Source of the DNA: Pseudomonadota bacterium
Lineage (GTDB): Bacteria > Pseudomonadota > Gammaproteobacteria > Burkholderiales > Gallionellaceae
Length of the DNA stretch: 64,000 nt
Assembly: GCA_021787435.1 (NCBI GenBank)
Contig: JAJYLY010000010.1
Coordinates: 1-64,000 of the forward strand
Reading direction: 5' to 3'
In this document: one piece after another, positions 62,471 to 64,000 of the stretch
How positions within the stretch are numbered: position 1 is the stretch's first letter
How the letters are laid out: each line of letters opens with the position of its first letter
Position numbers and translations under genes: made by a program
Notes under the pieces: model-generated
What the model saw: only the letters and a program-made list of their open reading frames with translations
Databases searched by the model: none
What the model was told of the DNA's origin: nothing

Positions 62471-64000
62471 TCAATGTCTGAAATGCCTGAAGCCGGTGTA
62501 TACCATCGCGATGCCGTGCTCATCTGCCGCCGCGATCACTTCCGCGTCGCGCATCGACCCTCCCGGCTGGATCACAGCCTTCGCACCAGCCTCGGCCAGC
62601 ACGTCGACGCCATCCCTGAACGGGAAAAACGCATCGGATGCAACAACGGAGCCTGCAAGATCAAGGCCCGCATTCTTCGCCTTGATCGCCGCAATGCGCG
62701 TGGAATCCACGCGGCTCATCTGCCCTGCGCCAACACCCAAGGTCTGTCCGTTCTTGCAGAACACGATCGCGTTGGATTTGACATATTTTGCAACTCGCCA
62801 GGCAAACAACAGGTCCTGAAGCTGTGCCGCATCCGGCTGAACCTTCGTCACCACGTGCAATTGTTCAGGCTGCACATTCAAAATATCCGGGGTTTGCACA
62901 AGAAGCCCGCCGCCCACGCGCTTGAAGTCATACTGGTTATGCGCATTGGACAACGGCACGGTCAGCACGCGCACGTTGGGTTTTGCGGCGAACACCTTGA
63001 GCGCCGCCTCACTGTATTCCGGTGCGATCACCACTTCGACGAACTGCTGCGCGACCGCTTCTGCTGCTGCCGCATCGACAGGATGGTTGAACGCGATGAT
63101 GCCGCCGAAGGCGGAAGTGGGATCAGTGGCAAACGCAAGCCTGTAAGCGGACAAGGGCGTATCTGCAATCGCCACGCCGCAGGGGTTGGCGTGCTTGACG
63201 ATCACGCAGGCGCATTGACCGAAGGTCTTCACCAGTTCCCATGTCGCATCCGCATCGCCGATGTTGTTGTAGGAAAGCTCTTTGCCCTGCACTTGCGTGT
63301 AATTCGCGATGCTGCCGGGAACGGTTGCAAGCTCGCGGTAGAACGCCGCATTCTGGTGAGGGTTTTCGCCGTAGCGCATGTCCTGCACCTTGGCGAAGTT
63401 GAAATTGATCTGCGCCGGAAACGCATCTTTCGTGCCGTCGCTGTTCACCGCAGTCAGGTAATTGCTGATCGCAGAATCATAAGCCGCGGTGTGCGAAAAA
63501 GCTTTTTTTGCCAGATCAAAACGCGTCGCATCCGACACCGCACCGCCATTAGTCTGCATTTCGGCCAGCAGCGAGTTGTAATCCTCAGGATCGGTGACGA
63601 TCGCCACATGCAGATGGTTCTTGGCCGCTGCGCGGACCATGGTCGGCCCCCCGATGTCGATATTCTCGATCGCATCTTCCAAAGAGCAGTCAGGTTTTGC
63701 GATCGTCGATGCAAAAGGATAGAGGTTCACCACCACCAGGTCGATGGTAGGTATGCTGTGTTTTTCCAAAGTCGCGACATGTTCGGGCAGATCGCGGCGG
63801 GCAAGTATGCCTGCATGCACCTTGGGCTGTAGCGTCTTCACGCGTCCGTCCAGCATTTCCGGGAAGCCAGTATAGTCCGCCACCTCGGTGACGGGAATGC
63901 CGTTGTCGGCAAGCAGCTTAGCTGTCCCGCCGGTGGAAAGAATTTTGACGTTAAGCTCATTCAATCCCCTTGCGAATTCGAGCACGCCAGACTTGTCCGA
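62471..64000 (-). CDS. purH: Bifunctional AICAR formyltransferase/IMP cyclohydrolase, 5' end outside window
   Basis: It catalyses the last two steps of IMP synthesis. The frame reads to the window edge ([20 protein letters not shown]), so about the first 10 residues are missing. The N-terminal cyclohydrolase ([17 protein letters not shown]) is followed by the transformylase with [13 protein letters not shown] and [11 protein letters not shown]. It heads purH-purD-tsaC-hemF. Confidence 0.97.
   Translation of the reverse strand, partial: SDKSGVLEFARGLNELNVKILSTGGTAKLLADNGIPVTEVADYTGFPEMLDGRVKTLQPKVHAGILARRDLPEHVATLEKHSIPTIDLVVVNLYPFASTIAKPDCSLEDAIENIDIGGPTMVRAAAKNHLHVAIVTDPEDYNSLLAEMQTNGGAVSDATRFDLAKKAFSHTAAYDSAISNYLTAVNSDGTKDAFPAQINFNFAKVQDMRYGENPHQNAAFYRELATVPGSIANYTQVQGKELSYNNIGDADATWELVKTFGQCACVIVKHANPCGVAIADTPLSAYRLAFATDPTSAFGGIIAFNHPVDAAAAEAVAQQFVEVVIAPEYSEAALKVFAAKPNVRVLTVPLSNAHNQYDFKRVGGGLLVQTPDILNVQPEQLHVVTKVQPDAAQLQDLLFAWRVAKYVKSNAIVFCKNGQTLGVGAGQMSRVDSTRIAAIKAKNAGLDLAGSVVASDAFFPFRDGVDVLAEAGAKAVIQPGGSMRDAEVIAAADEHGIAMVYTGFRHFRH

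Noticed and set aside
62135..63832. 565-codon open frame antisense to purH and purD
   Set aside because: Arg/His/Cys-rich low-complexity translation typical of a shadow frame; both genes beneath it are intact.

Overview
The window is 64 kb of a betaproteobacterial chromosome made almost entirely of housekeeping genes, with a worn, mobile-element-scarred left edge. Gene content and order fit a freshwater or sediment autotroph-type Nitrosomonadales (Gallionellaceae-like) genome: an APS-reductase sulfate assimilation cluster with a DUF934 protein and CysB, hemC-hemD-hemX-hemY, lptG-lptF against pepA-holC-valS, and metK, SAH riboswitch, ahcY, metF. The taxonomic placement is inferred from family resemblance; no search was run.

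Layout. 1-1.2 kb: the end of an IS3-family element, a 43-codon orphan ORF preceded by a perfect hairpin, and a DUF934-like gene with an unusual tail. 1.5-8.7 kb: a ferredoxin, then a sulfate assimilation operon on the minus strand (TSUP transporter, cysI, cysH, cysD, cysN) divergent from cysB. The set converts sulfate to APS, sulfite and sulfide without APS kinase. 8.7-12.5 kb: a broken EAL gene running into rnpB, then a membrane PAS-PAS-GGDEF-EAL protein. 12.5-18.6 kb: ppx-phoU, rpiA, pgm and a tandem HD-GYP protein. 18.6-21.9 kb: hemC-hemD-hemX and a short hemY. 22-27 kb: ppc facing lptG/lptF. 27-33 kb: pepA-holC-hypothetical, a small monooxygenase, a VapC-like toxin with a deleted antitoxin, and valS. 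33-37.7 kb: slyX, apeB, a rhodanese, a BepA-like protease, a hypothetical gene and a gene-poor scar with a response-regulator relic. 37.7-47.6 kb: parC/parE, prc, ubiD and two tandem LpxL-like acyltransferases. 47.6-53 kb: the methyl cycle (metK, ahcY, a membrane protein, metF) and a U32 protease-family gene. 53-58.9 kb: an ImmA/IrrE-like relic, yhcH, ridA, recG, ubiC, ubiA, a methyltransferase and a cyclic-nucleotide-binding protein. 58.9-64 kb, minus strand: a methyltransferase, then purH-purD-tsaC-hemF, with purH running off the right edge.

How the genes work together: tetrapyrrole synthesis (hemC, hemD, hemX, hemY, hemF) and ubiquinone synthesis (ubiA, ubiC, ubiD) are each represented several times, as expected of a respiring bacterium. 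The activated methyl cycle is grouped so that an SAH riboswitch can couple SAH clearance to metF expression. Three c-di-GMP-type genes (one dead) lie within 10 kb.

I found no CRISPR array, tRNA, rRNA or intact mobile element, and no convincing new multi-gene system. The best anomalies are the VapC-like toxin whose antitoxin has lost its middle, the chain of small gene relics, the shortened hemY, the hairpin-led 43-codon ORF, and two matching dyad repeats placed before membrane-protein genes.
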